Source: Allocoprococcus comes (GTDB taxonomy: Bacteria; Bacillota; Clostridia; Lachnospirales; Lachnospiraceae). From it: DNA of 64,000 nucleotides. Positions 8,224 to 17,405 of this stretch are shown in pieces. The position numbers and the translations under genes are program-made. The notes under the pieces were generated by a model. It did no database searches and had not been told where the DNA came from. It saw only the letters and a list, made by a program, of their open reading frames with translations. Position 1 is the first letter of the stretch. Each line of letters begins with the position of its first letter. The stretch lies in NCBI RefSeq assembly GCF_013300725.1, contig NZ_JAAIMM010000004.1, positions 62,001 to 126,000 of the forward strand, given 5' to 3'.

Positions 8224-10674
8224 ATGAAATTCGGAAAAAAAGAAAAAGAAACACAAGAGGAAGAGGTCGTTCGCGGCGAGATCCAGCGTGTGGTTCCGGA
8301 CTACCGGGTAGGTCTTAATCCCGAGCAGATCCGGATAAGAGAAGAGAATGGCTGGACCAATGATGAGGTTGCCTCGCCGGGACTTACGACAAAAGAGATC
8401 GTTCATAATAATATATTTACCTATTTCAACCTGATCTTTCTGATTCTGGCGATTCTGCTGTGCCTGGTAGGTTCTTTTCGAAACCTGACATTCCTGCCGG
8501 TCATCATCTGCAATACACTGATCGGGATCGTTCAGGAGATCCGCTCTAAGAAAGTACTGGATAGGCTGACCATGCTGAATGCACCGCACGCAGAAGTAAT
8601 CCGTGGAGGGGTATCGCTGAATCTGGAGGCGGATCAGCTGGTTGTGGACGACATTGTTGTATTTCGTGCGGGGAATCAGATCTGTGCAGATGCGGTTGTT
8701 GAGGCTGGCGAGGTTCAGGTCAATGAATCTTTACTTACCGGTGAATCCGATGAGATCACGAAAAAGCGTGGAGACCGTCTGATGTCAGGTAGTTTTGTGG
8801 TATCAGGAAGCTGTCATGCGCGTCTGGACAAGGTGGGAGCAGATTCCTATATTTCACAGCTGACTCTGGAAGCAAAAGCCATGCAGCAGGGGGAACAGTC
8901 GGAGATGATCCGTTCCCTGGACAAGCTGGTAAAAATAGTCGGAATCGCACTGATTCCGATAGGAATCATTTTGTTTGTGCAGAGTTATTTCTATAATCAC
9001 GACAGCTTCCGGCAGAGTATTATCTCCATGGTTGCTGCAGTGATCGGCATGATCCCGGAAGGATTATATCTTCTTGCAAGCGTGGCACTTGCGGTAAGCG
9101 CAATGCGTCTTGCATCGAAGAAGGTATTGCTCCATGATATGAAAAGTATCGAGACTCTGGCGAGGGTGAATGTGCTTTGTGTTGACAAGACAGGTACGAT
9201 CACGGAAGATAGTATGTGTGTCAGTGAAGTGGCGAAAGCCAAGGCCTATGACGAAGAAAAGATGCCGGATCTGAACCGGATGATCGGCGATTTTGTCAAA
9301 GGAATGGACGCGGATAACAGTACGATGCGTGCGATGAAAGAACATTTTACAGAGCATTCAGAAAAAGTACCGGAAAAAGTGATTCCTTTTTCTTCCACAG
9401 TCAAATACAGCGGAGTAATTTTCAAAGATCAGGCATATGTGCTCGGTGCACCGGAATTTGTCCTGCGTGAGGATTATACAAAGTATCAGGGAAGAATTGA
9501 ACAGTATACGTCCAGGGGATTCCGTGTACTGGTATTTGGAAGCTATGATGGAGAGCCGGATGGCAAGCCGCTGACTGGAACGGTAACGCCGCTTGGCTAT
9601 GTCCTCCTTCTCAATAAAGTCCGGGAAGAAGCACCTGCGACTTTCAAATATTTTGCGGACCAGGGTGTTGCGATAAAAGTTATTTCCGGTGATAATCCGA
9701 TCACCGTATCGGAGACTGCGAAGCAGGCCGGAATTGAAGGCGCAGAGAATTACGTGGATGCGGGAACATTAAAGACCGAAGAAGATATTGCCCTTGCGGT
9801 GAGCAAATATACGGTCTTCGGAAGGGTAATCCCGGAACAGAAAAGACAGTTTGTGCAGGCACTGAAAAAGCAGGGAATGACGGTCGCTATGACCGGTGAT
9901 GGTGTGAATGATGTACTTGCCCTGAAGGATGCAGACTGTTCGGTGGCAATGGCATCGGGAAGCGATGCGGCGGTCCAGGCGTCCCAGGTGGTACTTCTGG
10001 AATCCGATTTTTCAAGGATGCCGGAGGTCGTTCTGGAAGGAAGAAGAGTTGTCAATAACATTCAGCGTTCAGCGAGTCTGTTCCTGGTGAAGAATATTTT
10101 TTCCTTCCTGCTTGCAATTTTCTCGGCAGTCTTTATGATTACCTATCCGCTGGAGCCATCCCAGGTATCGCTGATCAGCATGTATACGATCGGTATTCCG
10201 GCATTCTTCCTGGCACTGCAGCCGAACCGGGATATCATCAAGGGACATTTCCTGACCAATGTGTTCTTAAAGGCACTTCCGGCAGGACTTACAGATGTAC
10301 TTGCAGTTGGTGCGCTGGTTGTGTTTGGACAGACGTTCGGAGTTGCATCCAAAGATATTTCTACAGCGGCGACGATGTTGCTTGCAATTGTCGGATTCAT
10401 GATCCTTTACCGGATCTGCCAGCCGATGAATGCACTGCGTATGATCGTCTGGATCGGATGTGTGATCGGACTATTAGGATGCAGTATCTTCCTGCCACAG
10501 TTATTTGCGATTACGGGAATGTCCAGAAAATGCATTATGCTTTTTGTAGTATTCTCTATTGCGACTGAGCCGGTACTTCGGTATCTGACGAAGCTGATCG
10601 AATGGCTGAGAAAGCAGTACATAAAATTTATCAAAAATCCAATCAGAGAATTAAAAGGAAAAGCTGCCGATTAA
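8224..10674 (+). CDS. Cation-translocating P-type ATPase, CtpE-like
   Basis: The 816-residue membrane protein has the full P-type ATPase order: TGES actuator loop at residues 172-175, the phosphorylated Asp in DKTGT at 321, and the TGDGVND hinge near 557. Transmembrane segments lie around 60-105, 225-285 and in a C-terminal group after about 615. The membrane motif IPEGLYLL and overall shape resemble mycobacterial CtpE, reported to transport calcium; heavy-metal CPx motifs and N-terminal metal-binding domains are absent. I therefore favour calcium or another hard divalent cation, without certainty. It is single-gene, with its own promoter and a terminator that embraces its stop codon, and it separates gpsA from spoIVA. 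Confidence 0.85.
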   Translation: MKFGKKEKETQEEEVVRGEIQRVVPDYRVGLNPEQIRIREENGWTNDEVASPGLTTKEIVHNNIFTYFNLIFLILAILLCLVGSFRNLTFLPVIICNTLIGIVQEIRSKKVLDRLTMLNAPHAEVIRGGVSLNLEADQLVVDDIVVFRAGNQICADAVVEAGEVQVNESLLTGESDEITKKRGDRLMSGSFVVSGSCHARLDKVGADSYISQLTLEAKAMQQGEQSEMIRSLDKLVKIVGIALIPIGIILFVQSYFYNHDSFRQSIISMVAAVIGMIPEGLYLLASVALAVSAMRLASKKVLLHDMKSIETLARVNVLCVDKTGTITEDSMCVSEVAKAKAYDEEKMPDLNRMIGDFVKGMDADNSTMRAMKEHFTEHSEKVPEKVIPFSSTVKYSGVIFKDQAYVLGAPEFVLREDYTKYQGRIEQYTSRGFRVLVFGSYDGEPDGKPLTGTVTPLGYVLLLNKVREEAPATFKYFADQGVAIKVISGDNPITVSETAKQAGIEGAENYVDAGTLKTEEDIALAVSKYTVFGRVIPEQKRQFVQALKKQGMTVAMTGDGVNDVLALKDADCSVAMASGSDAAVQASQVVLLESDFSRMPEVVLEGRRVVNNIQRSASLFLVKNIFSFLLAIFSAVFMITYPLEPSQVSLISMYTIGIPAFFLALQPNRDIIKGHFLTNVFLKALPAGLTDVLAVGALVVFGQTFGVASKDISTAATMLLAIVGFMILYRICQPMNALRMIVWIGCVIGLLGCSIFLPQLFAITGMSRKCIMLFVVFSIATEPVLRYLTKLIEWLRKQYIKFIKNPIRELKGKAAD

Positions 10675-10685
10675 GGCAGCTTTTC
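10658..10685 (+). terminator. Terminator overlapping the P-type ATPase stop codon
   Basis: GAAAAGCTGCC pairs with GGCAGCTTTTC; the TAA stop lies in the loop. The stem ends in a T run. Confidence 0.8.
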
Positions 10686-10726
10686 TTAGAAAATGAGTAT
10701 TTTTTAAAGAATAAAGATCAGATAAT

Positions 10727-11710
10727 TCAGTCTGCAGATTCTGCATTCTGATCCACTTCTTCCGACTGGTTTACGATATGATTGGTCAATGCCTCATCAT
10801 CCGTGGTAAATACAATATCCGGCAGAAGTTCAAAATAAAAATCCGTATATTTTTTTGCCAGAGCCTGGATACAGAAATTCTGTACAATCTTAAACCGGGT
10901 AATGGATACAAGATCTTTGTCAAAGGTGATGTAAACACTGATCCAGAGCTTTCTTCCGGTACGGAGAATGTCATAGTAGAGTTTTTTGTAACCATAGGCA
11001 TTCAGAACAGGTTCGATCGTTTCTTTAATCTCATCAACTGTCTCTTCCTCCGGCGGGATCAGGAACAGATCCCGAAGTCCGGTGATTACCGTCTTTATCG
11101 GTGTCGGCAGCATAAAGATGGACAGGGTGACGGTAATGATCTGGTCAAGATAAGGTGTTATGGGTTTGAACCAGGAAAATGGAAGCAGAACCGGAAGGAA
11201 GAAGGCGATTGCCATACCGAAAGAGGCAATACTGTCGATCTTCCAGCCTTCCATTTCCATTGTGATCATTGGGGAATCCATCATACGGTTTTTATATTTG
11301 AGGTAAATGGATACGGTAATTCCCAGAAAAAATGCAAATAACTCAAACCAGGCAATGGTATCAAAAGCGACTTTTCTGCCACCATGGATCATGATTTCGA
11401 TATTGTTCAGAATCAGTCCGAGGGTAACGCCGGTCATAGTGATTCCCTTGACGACGACGAACATGGATTCAATCTGCATGTAGCCAAAGGGGTGCTTTTC
11501 ATTTGATGGCTTGTAAAGCAGCGGGATCAGAAAAAGCGACGGCAGGAGCATACAGAACTCGACTCCGTCATAGACTGCGTCCAGAAGAACTGCCTGGGAA
11601 CTGGTGTAGATCGCCATGACGATCTCAACGATGACAAAAAACAGATTCCCGTACAGAGAGACGGACATTGCTTTTTTTTCTCTTTTCTGTGCTTTTCTTC
11701 CTACGTGCAT
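10727..11710 (-). CDS. Cation diffusion facilitator-like transporter
   Basis: The 327-residue protein starts with a basic KAQKREKK segment followed by about six hydrophobic segments (from residue 17 on) and a C-terminal cytoplasmic domain of about 100 residues. LDAVYDGVEF in the second membrane segment and EGWKIDSIASFG in the fifth resemble the CDF metal-site positions, where typical zinc exporters have HxxxD; here the first site reads D-x-x-x-D. The ATG chosen follows AAGGAGG; a 42-residue upstream extension is rejected. It converges with the P-type ATPase gene, and both look like cation handling. Substrate is unknown; family call is moderately sure. Confidence 0.75.
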   Translation of the reverse strand: MHVGRKAQKREKKAMSVSLYGNLFFVIVEIVMAIYTSSQAVLLDAVYDGVEFCMLLPSLFLIPLLYKPSNEKHPFGYMQIESMFVVVKGITMTGVTLGLILNNIEIMIHGGRKVAFDTIAWFELFAFFLGITVSIYLKYKNRMMDSPMITMEMEGWKIDSIASFGMAIAFFLPVLLPFSWFKPITPYLDQIITVTLSIFMLPTPIKTVITGLRDLFLIPPEEETVDEIKETIEPVLNAYGYKKLYYDILRTGRKLWISVYITFDKDLVSITRFKIVQNFCIQALAKKYTDFYFELLPDIVFTTDDEALTNHIVNQSEEVDQNAESAD

Positions 11711-11796
11711 AGGATACCTCCTTTTTTCACTATTATTTATCATACCCGATTTTGGAAATACTGGCAAGAAAGTAAAAGTGAACTGACAGTATAGTG

Positions 11797-11826
11797 GTTC
11801 TAAACTGAAAAAAGACGGCATACACT
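11797..11826 (+). promoter_or_regulatory. Candidate sigma-E promoter of spoIVA
   Basis: CATACACT at 11819-11826 matches the sigma-E -10 consensus (CATACAAT-like) and precedes the spoIVA start by 28 bases. The -35 half around GTTCTAAA is weak. spoIVA is sigma-E dependent in characterised sporulators, which supports the reading. Confidence 0.5.
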
Positions 11827-11853
11827 GTATCAGCAATCAAAGGGGGACAGTGT

Positions 11854-13326
11854 ATGGATACATTTGATTTATACAAGGATATGCAGTGCCGGACGAATGG
11901 AGAGATCTATCTGGGTGTGGTAGGGCCGGTGCGGAGTGGCAAATCAACCTTTATCAAACGGTTTATGGATGTACTGGTACTGCCGAAAATGACGGATGAG
12001 CATGCGAAAGAGCGGACGGTGGATGAGCTTCCGCAGTCTGCATCTGGAAAGAGTATTATGACAACAGAGCCGAAATTTGTGCCAAAGGAAGCGGCCAAGA
12101 TCCAACTCGCGAAGGATGTGAGTGTCCGGGTACGTCTGATCGACTGTGTCGGTTATATGGTAGATGGCGCGTCCGGACACCTGGAAAACGGGGAAGAGCG
12201 TCTGGTAAAAACACCGTGGAATGAGAAGGAAATCCCATTTACAAAAGCGGCAGAAATCGGAACCAAAAAGGTGATCCATGATCATTCGACGATAGGGATT
12301 GTTGTAACGACAGACGGAAGTATCGGAGAGCTTCTCCGGGAAAGCTACCGGGCAGCAGAAAAGAAAACGATCCAGGAGCTGAAAAGCATCGGCAAGCCAT
12401 TTGTGGTTCTGGTAAATACCAGGAAACCATACAGTACAGAGGCGAAGAATGTGGCAGAAGAAATCCGAAGAGAATATCAGGTGACAGCACTTCCGGTCAA
12501 CTGTGAGCAGCTTAGGGAAGAAGATATCCACCGGATCATGGAACAGGTGCTGTTTGCATTTCCGGTCACAGAAGTGAAATTTTTCCTTCCAAAATGGGTG
12601 GAAATGCTTCCAAAGGATCACAAGGTCCGGGAAGAGCTTGTGTCTTATGCAAGAGAGGTCATGAGTGGGATCGGGGAGATCCGGGATGCGATGGAGATTC
12701 AAAAACCGGAGCAGGCTACATACATAAATGCGGTAAATGTAACGGGTGTATCTATGGATAATGGTGAAATCTCGGTGGAGATCAAGGTGGAAGATGGTTG
12801 CTATTATGAAATGCTAAGTGAGCTGACCGGAACACAGATCAGCGGGGAATATGACCTGATCCATACCGTGCGGAACCTTGCCATGCTCCAGAAGGAATAT
12901 GAAGGGGTCAAAGATGCGCTCGCCTCAGTCAAGATGAAAGGGTATGGTGTGGTCAGCGCCACCAGGGAAGAAATCCGGCTGGATGATCCGGTGGTGATCA
13001 GGCAGGGCAATAAATACGGAGTAAAGATCCATTCCGAGGCACCGTCTATCCATATGATCCGGGCAAATATCGAGACTGAGATCGCACCAATTGTGGGAAA
13101 TGAGCAGCAGGCGGAGGATCTGGTAAATTATATCAGCGAGGCGGCAAAGAGTCCGGAAGGTGTATGGGGAACCAATATTTTCGGAAAATCGATCGAAGAA
13201 CTGGTAATGGATGGAATGAAAAATAAGATCGCCATGATCGGAGATGAGAGTCAGGCAAAATTGCAGGATACAATGCAGAAAATAGTGAATGACAGCACCG
13301 GGGGTATGGTATGCATCATTATCTAA
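11854..13326 (+). CDS. spoIVA: Stage IV sporulation protein A, spore coat basement ATPase
   Basis: SpoIVA polymerises on the outer forespore membrane, using ATP hydrolysis, to make the platform on which the coat is built. The 490 residues open with the conserved N-terminal NTPase domain; its Walker A is GPVRSGKST at 24-32, and ATEPKF-like and LIDCVGYMVDGA segments follow in the switch region. The C-terminus ends GGMVCIII, matching the family's short hydrophobic tail needed for assembly. Start follows AAAGGGGG. Monocistronic between the CDF gene and a MogA-like gene. Confidence 0.97.
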   Translation: MDTFDLYKDMQCRTNGEIYLGVVGPVRSGKSTFIKRFMDVLVLPKMTDEHAKERTVDELPQSASGKSIMTTEPKFVPKEAAKIQLAKDVSVRVRLIDCVGYMVDGASGHLENGEERLVKTPWNEKEIPFTKAAEIGTKKVIHDHSTIGIVVTTDGSIGELLRESYRAAEKKTIQELKSIGKPFVVLVNTRKPYSTEAKNVAEEIRREYQVTALPVNCEQLREEDIHRIMEQVLFAFPVTEVKFFLPKWVEMLPKDHKVREELVSYAREVMSGIGEIRDAMEIQKPEQATYINAVNVTGVSMDNGEISVEIKVEDGCYYEMLSELTGTQISGEYDLIHTVRNLAMLQKEYEGVKDALASVKMKGYGVVSATREEIRLDDPVVIRQGNKYGVKIHSEAPSIHMIRANIETEIAPIVGNEQQAEDLVNYISEAAKSPEGVWGTNIFGKSIEELVMDGMKNKIAMIGDESQAKLQDTMQKIVNDSTGGMVCIII

Positions 13327-13363
13327 AATTTTTCTTAAATCATTTCGATTGCCGGTGGGAAAC

Positions 13364-13393
13364 TTGCATGGCAATTGGGGAGTATGTTATACT
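13364..13393 (+). promoter_or_regulatory. Candidate promoter of the MogA-like/MBL pair
   Basis: TTGCAT and TATACT are separated by 18 bases, about 95 bases before the start chosen for the MogA-like gene. Confidence 0.5.
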
Positions 13394-13487
13394 AAAGTCT
13401 ATACGTTAGGGGATATATTTCATGAAAAAAGGTCAGAAGACCGGTCATGGAATCTATACGTCAGGAGAAAAGAAAAGAGGGACATCT

Positions 13488-13973
13488 ATGAAAGTAGCAA
13501 TTGTATCAGCAGACACCATGATATACAGAAAACAGAAGGATGACACCTGTTCGCCAATCGTGCAAAGAGTGCTCGCTCAGGTCAGCTTTAAGACGGAACT
13601 TGTACAGCCGGTACCGAATGATAAGGAAGTGATCCGCAAGATCCTTGCCAAGATCGCTGATGCACAGATGGCAGATCTGATCCTTACAATTGGAGGGATC
13701 GGATGCAGAGAAGAGGATTGTGTTCCGGAAGCAACAAAGGCAGTGGTTGACAGGGAGATTCCGGGAATCGGAGAGTCGATGCGTCTTTTTATGACACGCA
13801 CCAGAAAGCGGGCAATGCTGACGAGAGGGACGGCAGGTATCCGTGGCAAATCCCTGATCGTCAATCTTCCGGGAAGTCAGAAGGTTATCAAGGAGTGTCT
13901 GGAATATGTTCTTCCGGAGATCGTTTATGCGACAGAGACAGCAGCCGGCGAACATGATGATGTTGAGGAGTAG
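13488..13973 (+). CDS. MogA/MoaB-like molybdopterin-binding domain protein
   Basis: The 161 residues form a single MoCF-type domain. TIGGIGCREEDCVPEAT corresponds to the TTGGTG...RDVTPEAT signature of molybdopterin adenylyltransferase, and NLPGS near residue 128 is the second family motif. The second glycine-rich position reads GGIG rather than GGTG. An earlier ATG at 13422 would add 22 basic residues, but the chosen start has AAGAGG at better spacing. No other molybdenum cofactor gene is in the window, so the true substrate is open. It is followed after 8 bases by an MBL-fold gene, which suggests an operon. Confidence 0.75.
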   Translation: MKVAIVSADTMIYRKQKDDTCSPIVQRVLAQVSFKTELVQPVPNDKEVIRKILAKIADAQMADLILTIGGIGCREEDCVPEATKAVVDREIPGIGESMRLFMTRTRKRAMLTRGTAGIRGKSLIVNLPGSQKVIKECLEYVLPEIVYATETAAGEHDDVEE

Positions 13974-13981
13974 GCAGAAAG

Positions 13982-14677
13982 ATGAAAGTGACGTATATCG
14001 GACACAGTGGATTTTCAGTAGAACTGGAATCCCACATTCTCTTATTTGACTATTATGAAGGAGCGATGCCGGAGTTTGATCCGGCGAAAAAGCTGCTGGT
14101 ATTTGCCAGCCATTCCCATCCGGATCATTTTAACAGGGAGATCCTGAAGCTGGAGGAGATGTATCCGGATGTGGAGTATATTTTCCCAAAGGATATCGGA
14201 ATCGCAAAAAAAGAACAGCGTATATCTGAACATTTTATGAGGAAAAGAGACGAGATCACTGTCGGGGATACGAAGGTACGCAGTCTGCGTTCAACAGATG
14301 AAGGAGTTGCCTTTCTTATAAAATGTGAAGACAGGACGATTTACCATGCAGGGGATCTGAACTGGTGGCATTGGGAAGAAGAAGACGATGCGTATAACCG
14401 GATGATGCGAGGTGATTATAAAAAGGAGATCGAAGCACTTGCCGGGGAAAAGATCGATCTTGCATTTGTTGTGCTTGATCCGAGGCAGGAAGAACAGTTT
14501 TGCTGGGGCTTTGACTGGTTTATGCGGCATACGGATACGAAAATCGTCTTTCCGATGCATATGTGGAAAAAGTATGAGGTACAGGACAGGCTTGCCGGAA
14601 TGGAAGTATCAGAGCTGTACAGGGACAAGATCATGCGGATCCGGGAAATGGGACAGACATTTGAATTGAATTTATAA
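13982..14677 (+). CDS. MBL-fold metal-dependent hydrolase, UlaG-like
   Basis: The metallo-beta-lactamase fold is shown by HSHPDH at residues 44-49 (HxHxDH), the early IGHSGFSVE strand, HAGDLNWW near 119 as the third metal segment, and a late PMHMW histidine. At 231 residues it matches the short UlaG/YtkL-like hydrolases rather than RNase J or glyoxalase II. Substrate cannot be told from sequence. It is co-directional with the MogA-like gene, with 8 bases between. Confidence 0.8.
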   Translation: MKVTYIGHSGFSVELESHILLFDYYEGAMPEFDPAKKLLVFASHSHPDHFNREILKLEEMYPDVEYIFPKDIGIAKKEQRISEHFMRKRDEITVGDTKVRSLRSTDEGVAFLIKCEDRTIYHAGDLNWWHWEEEDDAYNRMMRGDYKKEIEALAGEKIDLAFVVLDPRQEEQFCWGFDWFMRHTDTKIVFPMHMWKKYEVQDRLAGMEVSELYRDKIMRIREMGQTFELNL

Positions 14678-14753
14678 CCGGTTTTGGACGGACATATTTT
14701 CTAAGATAGAAAAATGGACGGATGCAGACCGGATGATGATAAGGAGACAGACT

Positions 14754-15227
14754 ATGAAAGTCAGTATTTATACAGATGGAGCAGCAAGAGGCAATCCGGA
14801 CGGACCGGGAGGATATGGCGTTGTTCTCGAATATGTGGATCCAAAGGGAGAACTTCATGTCAAAGAACTTTCCGGCGGTTATGTGCGGACAACGAATAAC
14901 CGGATGGAACTGATGGCCGTTATCAGTGGACTGGAAGCTCTCAACAGACCATGTGAGGTAGAGCTTTATTCGGATTCCCAATATGTAGTTAATGCATTTA
15001 ACCAGCACTGGATCGAAGGATGGATCAAAAAAGGCTGGAAGCGTGGGAAGAATGAACCTGTTAAGAATACCGATCTGTGGAAGCGCCTACTGGAAGCCAA
15101 AAAACCGCACCAGGTGAACTTCAACTGGGTAAAAGGACATGACGGACACCCGCAGAATGAGCGGTGCGATACTCTGGCAACAACAGCAGCCGATGGAAAT
15201 GAGCTGCAGATTGATCCGGGCGTGTAG
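14754..15227 (+). CDS. rnhA: Ribonuclease HI
   Basis: RNase HI cuts the RNA strand of RNA-DNA hybrids, for example at primers and R-loops. The four acidic residues are visible: Asp8 (YTDG), Glu52 (RMEL), Asp74 (YSDS) and Asp139 (ERCDTLA), with His129 in WVKGHDGH. The basic handle-like segment [12 protein letters not shown] is present. The chosen ATG follows AAGGAGACAG; a seven-codon longer start is possible. The predicted 157 residues are normal length. It is followed directly by rnpB. Confidence 0.95.
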   Translation: MKVSIYTDGAARGNPDGPGGYGVVLEYVDPKGELHVKELSGGYVRTTNNRMELMAVISGLEALNRPCEVELYSDSQYVVNAFNQHWIEGWIKKGWKRGKNEPVKNTDLWKRLLEAKKPHQVNFNWVKGHDGHPQNERCDTLATTAADGNELQIDPGV

Positions 15228-15237
15228 AAGAATTCCC

Positions 15238-15266
15238 TTTACACTGATAAAAAAATGTGATAAAGT
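15238..15266 (+). promoter_or_regulatory. Promoter of rnpB
   Basis: TTTACA and TAAAGT are separated by 17 bases and end five bases before the predicted 5' end of RNase P RNA. Confidence 0.6.
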
Positions 15267-15270
15267 ATCT

Positions 15271-15622
15271 AAGGCAAGTAAGACAGACGTTCGCGGATGC
15301 AAGTGCCGAAAGGCCGCAGACGAGGAAAGTCCGGGCTTCACAGGGCAGGATGCCGGATAACGTCCGGTAGAGGTGACTCTAAGGATAGTGCAACAGAAAT
15401 ATACCGCCTGCAGATGCAGGTAAGGTTGGAAGGGCAGTGTAAGAGACTACCGCCTGTATGGTAACATACAGGGCATATGTAAACCCCATCCGAAGCAAGA
15501 CCGAAAAGAAGTGTTATGGCGGCCCGTCATGCTTCAGGTTGGTCGCTTGAGTCTGCTGGCAACAACAGAACTGGATAGATGAACGTCCACGACATAACCC
15601 GGCTTATCGTTTTGCTTGCTTT
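15271..15622 (+). ncRNA. rnpB: RNase P RNA, class A
   Basis: This is the catalytic RNA that trims tRNA 5' leaders. The conserved GAGGAAAGTCCGGGCT, ACAGAAA, AAACCCCATCCG and late GATGAACGTCC-ACATAACCCGGCTTA segments appear in the right order. The ends pair as P1: GGCAAGTAAGAC (15273-15284) with GTTTTGCTTGCT (15609-15620), 12 pairs including wobbles. Ends are set by this helix. Confidence 0.96.
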
Positions 15623-15648
15623 TAATTTTTTATTGAGAAATTTTGAAA

Positions 15649-15690
15649 AGAATCTGTACTCATATTTCTGAAGTATACAGATTCTTTTTT
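15649..15690 (+). terminator. Terminator after rnpB
   Basis: AGAATCTGTA pairs with TACAGATTCT and is followed by six T residues. Confidence 0.85.
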
Positions 15691-15750
15691 GCAGTATAAC
15701 AGGAAAAAATTGAAGAAAACACGGATAAATTTTCGTTAACCAGGTACACA

Positions 15751-15908
15751 GCCACACCAGACAAAATATCCTCTCCAGATTCATGTATGTGCAATGGAGA
15801 TGAGACTCAGAAATTATGGAAGCCATTGCTGACATAATTTTCGCTTTCAGAGGCTCATCGGAATGCCTTGCACATAGAATCTGGAGAGGATATTTTGTCT
15901 GGTGTGGC
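15751..15908. repeat. Structured intergenic repeat element, copy 1
   Basis: A perfect 32-bp outer stem (15751-15782 with 15877-15908) encloses a conserved core. Inside are TGTGCAA/TTGCACA (15788-15794 with 15868-15874), GATGAG/CTCATC (15799-15804 with 15854-15859) and a hairpin AAATTATG/CATAATTT (15811-15818 with 15833-15840) whose upper part reads GA-AGC-CATT-GCT-GA, allowing tandem G-A pairs. It sits between the rnpB terminator and the 3' end of the convergent amidohydrolase gene. Three related copies are in the window. Confidence 0.9.
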
Positions 15909-15920
15909 GTCCCTTACCGT

Positions 15921-17201
15921 TTACAAAAATTTATCCAGTTCCGCTTCAACATTCTTCCTCTTCTTAACCGTTGGATGTTCGATCACATTCCCTTTTGCAA
16001 CCACCATTTCCAGATTCCTCAGTACTTTCAGATCCTCCAGTGGATTCTTCGCTGTCACGATCAGATCTGCAAATTTACCTTTTTCAATCGAACCGGTAAG
16101 ATCTCCGATCCCTGCAAGCTCGGCACTCCTCTTTGTTGCCGTATAAATGGCAAAAGAATTGGAAACACCCACATATTTGTGAAAATAATAAAGTTCACGC
16201 CAGAAATCATACTGTGTGATCCACGGGCAGCCGACATCATTGCCGAGAACAACCGGGATATCATTTGCAAGAGCAGCTTTGGCACAGTCAACGATTCCCT
16301 CAAAAACAACATTTCCGTTATATTGTTCGACTTCGGTTGCGTTGGTAATGGAGCGGTCGAAGAGCGCATAAGGCAGAGCCGGTGAAATCGTGGTACAGAG
16401 GAATGCATCCCGTTCCTTGAACAGTTTTATCATATCTTCGCTTAGTTTTGCACCGTGTTCGATGGAGTCAACACCATTTTCCAGAGCGACGCGGACACCT
16501 TCCGGAGATTCGACGTGGGCAGCAACCAGATAACCGTCGGCGTGCGCTTTTTCACAGATAGCACGAACCATTTCCGGCGGCATTTTCAGTTCACCCGGAA
16601 CGCCTTTTTCTTTGGCATCTAATACGCCTCCGGTGATCATGAGTTTGATCAGGTCGACCTTTTCCTTCTCGGACTGTTCAAGGTGTGCAAGCGCATCAGA
16701 AATGGAGGAGGCGGCAACAGCAACCGATCCTGCCATATGCCCACCCGGAACCGAGATTCCCTGGTTGGAAGCAAGGATACGCGGTCCGGTTTTGGTTCCG
16801 GCTTCGATCTCGTCACGCAGCCGGGTGTCGAAGCTGCCAAGTCCTCCGACGGTCCGGATTGTTGTGACACCGCCAAGCAGCTCATCCTTTGCAAATCCGG
16901 CTACCATCTTATAGGCGATTGTACGGGTAAGAGAAGAACTCATGATGATATTTACCAGCTTCTCGTTATCGCGCTGCTTTTTCTGTGGCTTTCCGCTTCC
17001 GGCAAGGTGAACGTGCATATTGATCAGACCAGGAAGAATATAGTGCCCGTGAAGATCAACAATTTTGTAATCATGAAGATCCGTGGTATCTGGTACAATG
17101 TCTTTAATTTTGCCATCCTGGACCAGAATACAGAGGTTTGTCTGTGGCTTCATGTCTCTGGTGCCGTCCAGAATAATTCCGTTTGTAAATGCGTAATTCA
17201 T
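15921..17201 (-). CDS. Amidohydrolase family metal-dependent hydrolase
   Basis: The 426 residues follow the amidohydrolase plan: an N-terminal beta-sandwich strand set, then HVH at 63-65 in LPGLINMHVHL, GGVTTIRTVGG, a histidine in VAAHVESPEG, and SIEHGAKL with the later metal histidine, ending in a second sandwich part (GSIEKGKFADLIV). It resembles imidazolonepropionase-like and Xaa-Pro dipeptidase-like members often annotated only as amidohydrolase. Substrate is unknown. The gene stands alone; its 3' end is 12 bases from repeat copy 1. Confidence 0.85.
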   Translation of the reverse strand: MNYAFTNGIILDGTRDMKPQTNLCILVQDGKIKDIVPDTTDLHDYKIVDLHGHYILPGLINMHVHLAGSGKPQKKQRDNEKLVNIIMSSSLTRTIAYKMVAGFAKDELLGGVTTIRTVGGLGSFDTRLRDEIEAGTKTGPRILASNQGISVPGGHMAGSVAVAASSISDALAHLEQSEKEKVDLIKLMITGGVLDAKEKGVPGELKMPPEMVRAICEKAHADGYLVAAHVESPEGVRVALENGVDSIEHGAKLSEDMIKLFKERDAFLCTTISPALPYALFDRSITNATEVEQYNGNVVFEGIVDCAKAALANDIPVVLGNDVGCPWITQYDFWRELYYFHKYVGVSNSFAIYTATKRSAELAGIGDLTGSIEKGKFADLIVTAKNPLEDLKVLRNLEMVVAKGNVIEHPTVKKRKNVEAELDKFL

Positions 17202-17344
17202 AACTCATTCCCCGATTCTTTAAAATAATTAATTTTACTATACACCAGATGCGAAGCAGGCGGCAAGAAACATTTTGATGATATCGTAGTATTGTGTGGA
17301 TGATTTCTCGGATGGAATGAAAAATAAAATAGCGTGAAGATAGT

Positions 17345-17374
17345 TTGACAATCGTCTGAAAAATATGGTAATTT
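17345..17374 (+). promoter_or_regulatory. Candidate promoter of the U32-like orphan
   Basis: A perfect TTGACA and TAATTT are separated by 18 bases, about 31 bases before the start codon. Confidence 0.55.
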
Positions 17375-17405
17375 TAGGGGTATTAAAGCTATATAGGAGT
17401 GTCAA

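Noticed and set aside
13289-13543. Plus-strand 84-codon frame upstream of the MogA-like gene
   Set aside because: It overlaps the spoIVA end and the MogA-like start in other frames and has no plausible translation signal.
15527-15835. Minus-strand open frame over the rnpB 3' end and repeat copy 1
   Set aside because: It overlaps a certain RNA gene, its terminator and the repeat; no ribosome binding site or family resemblance.
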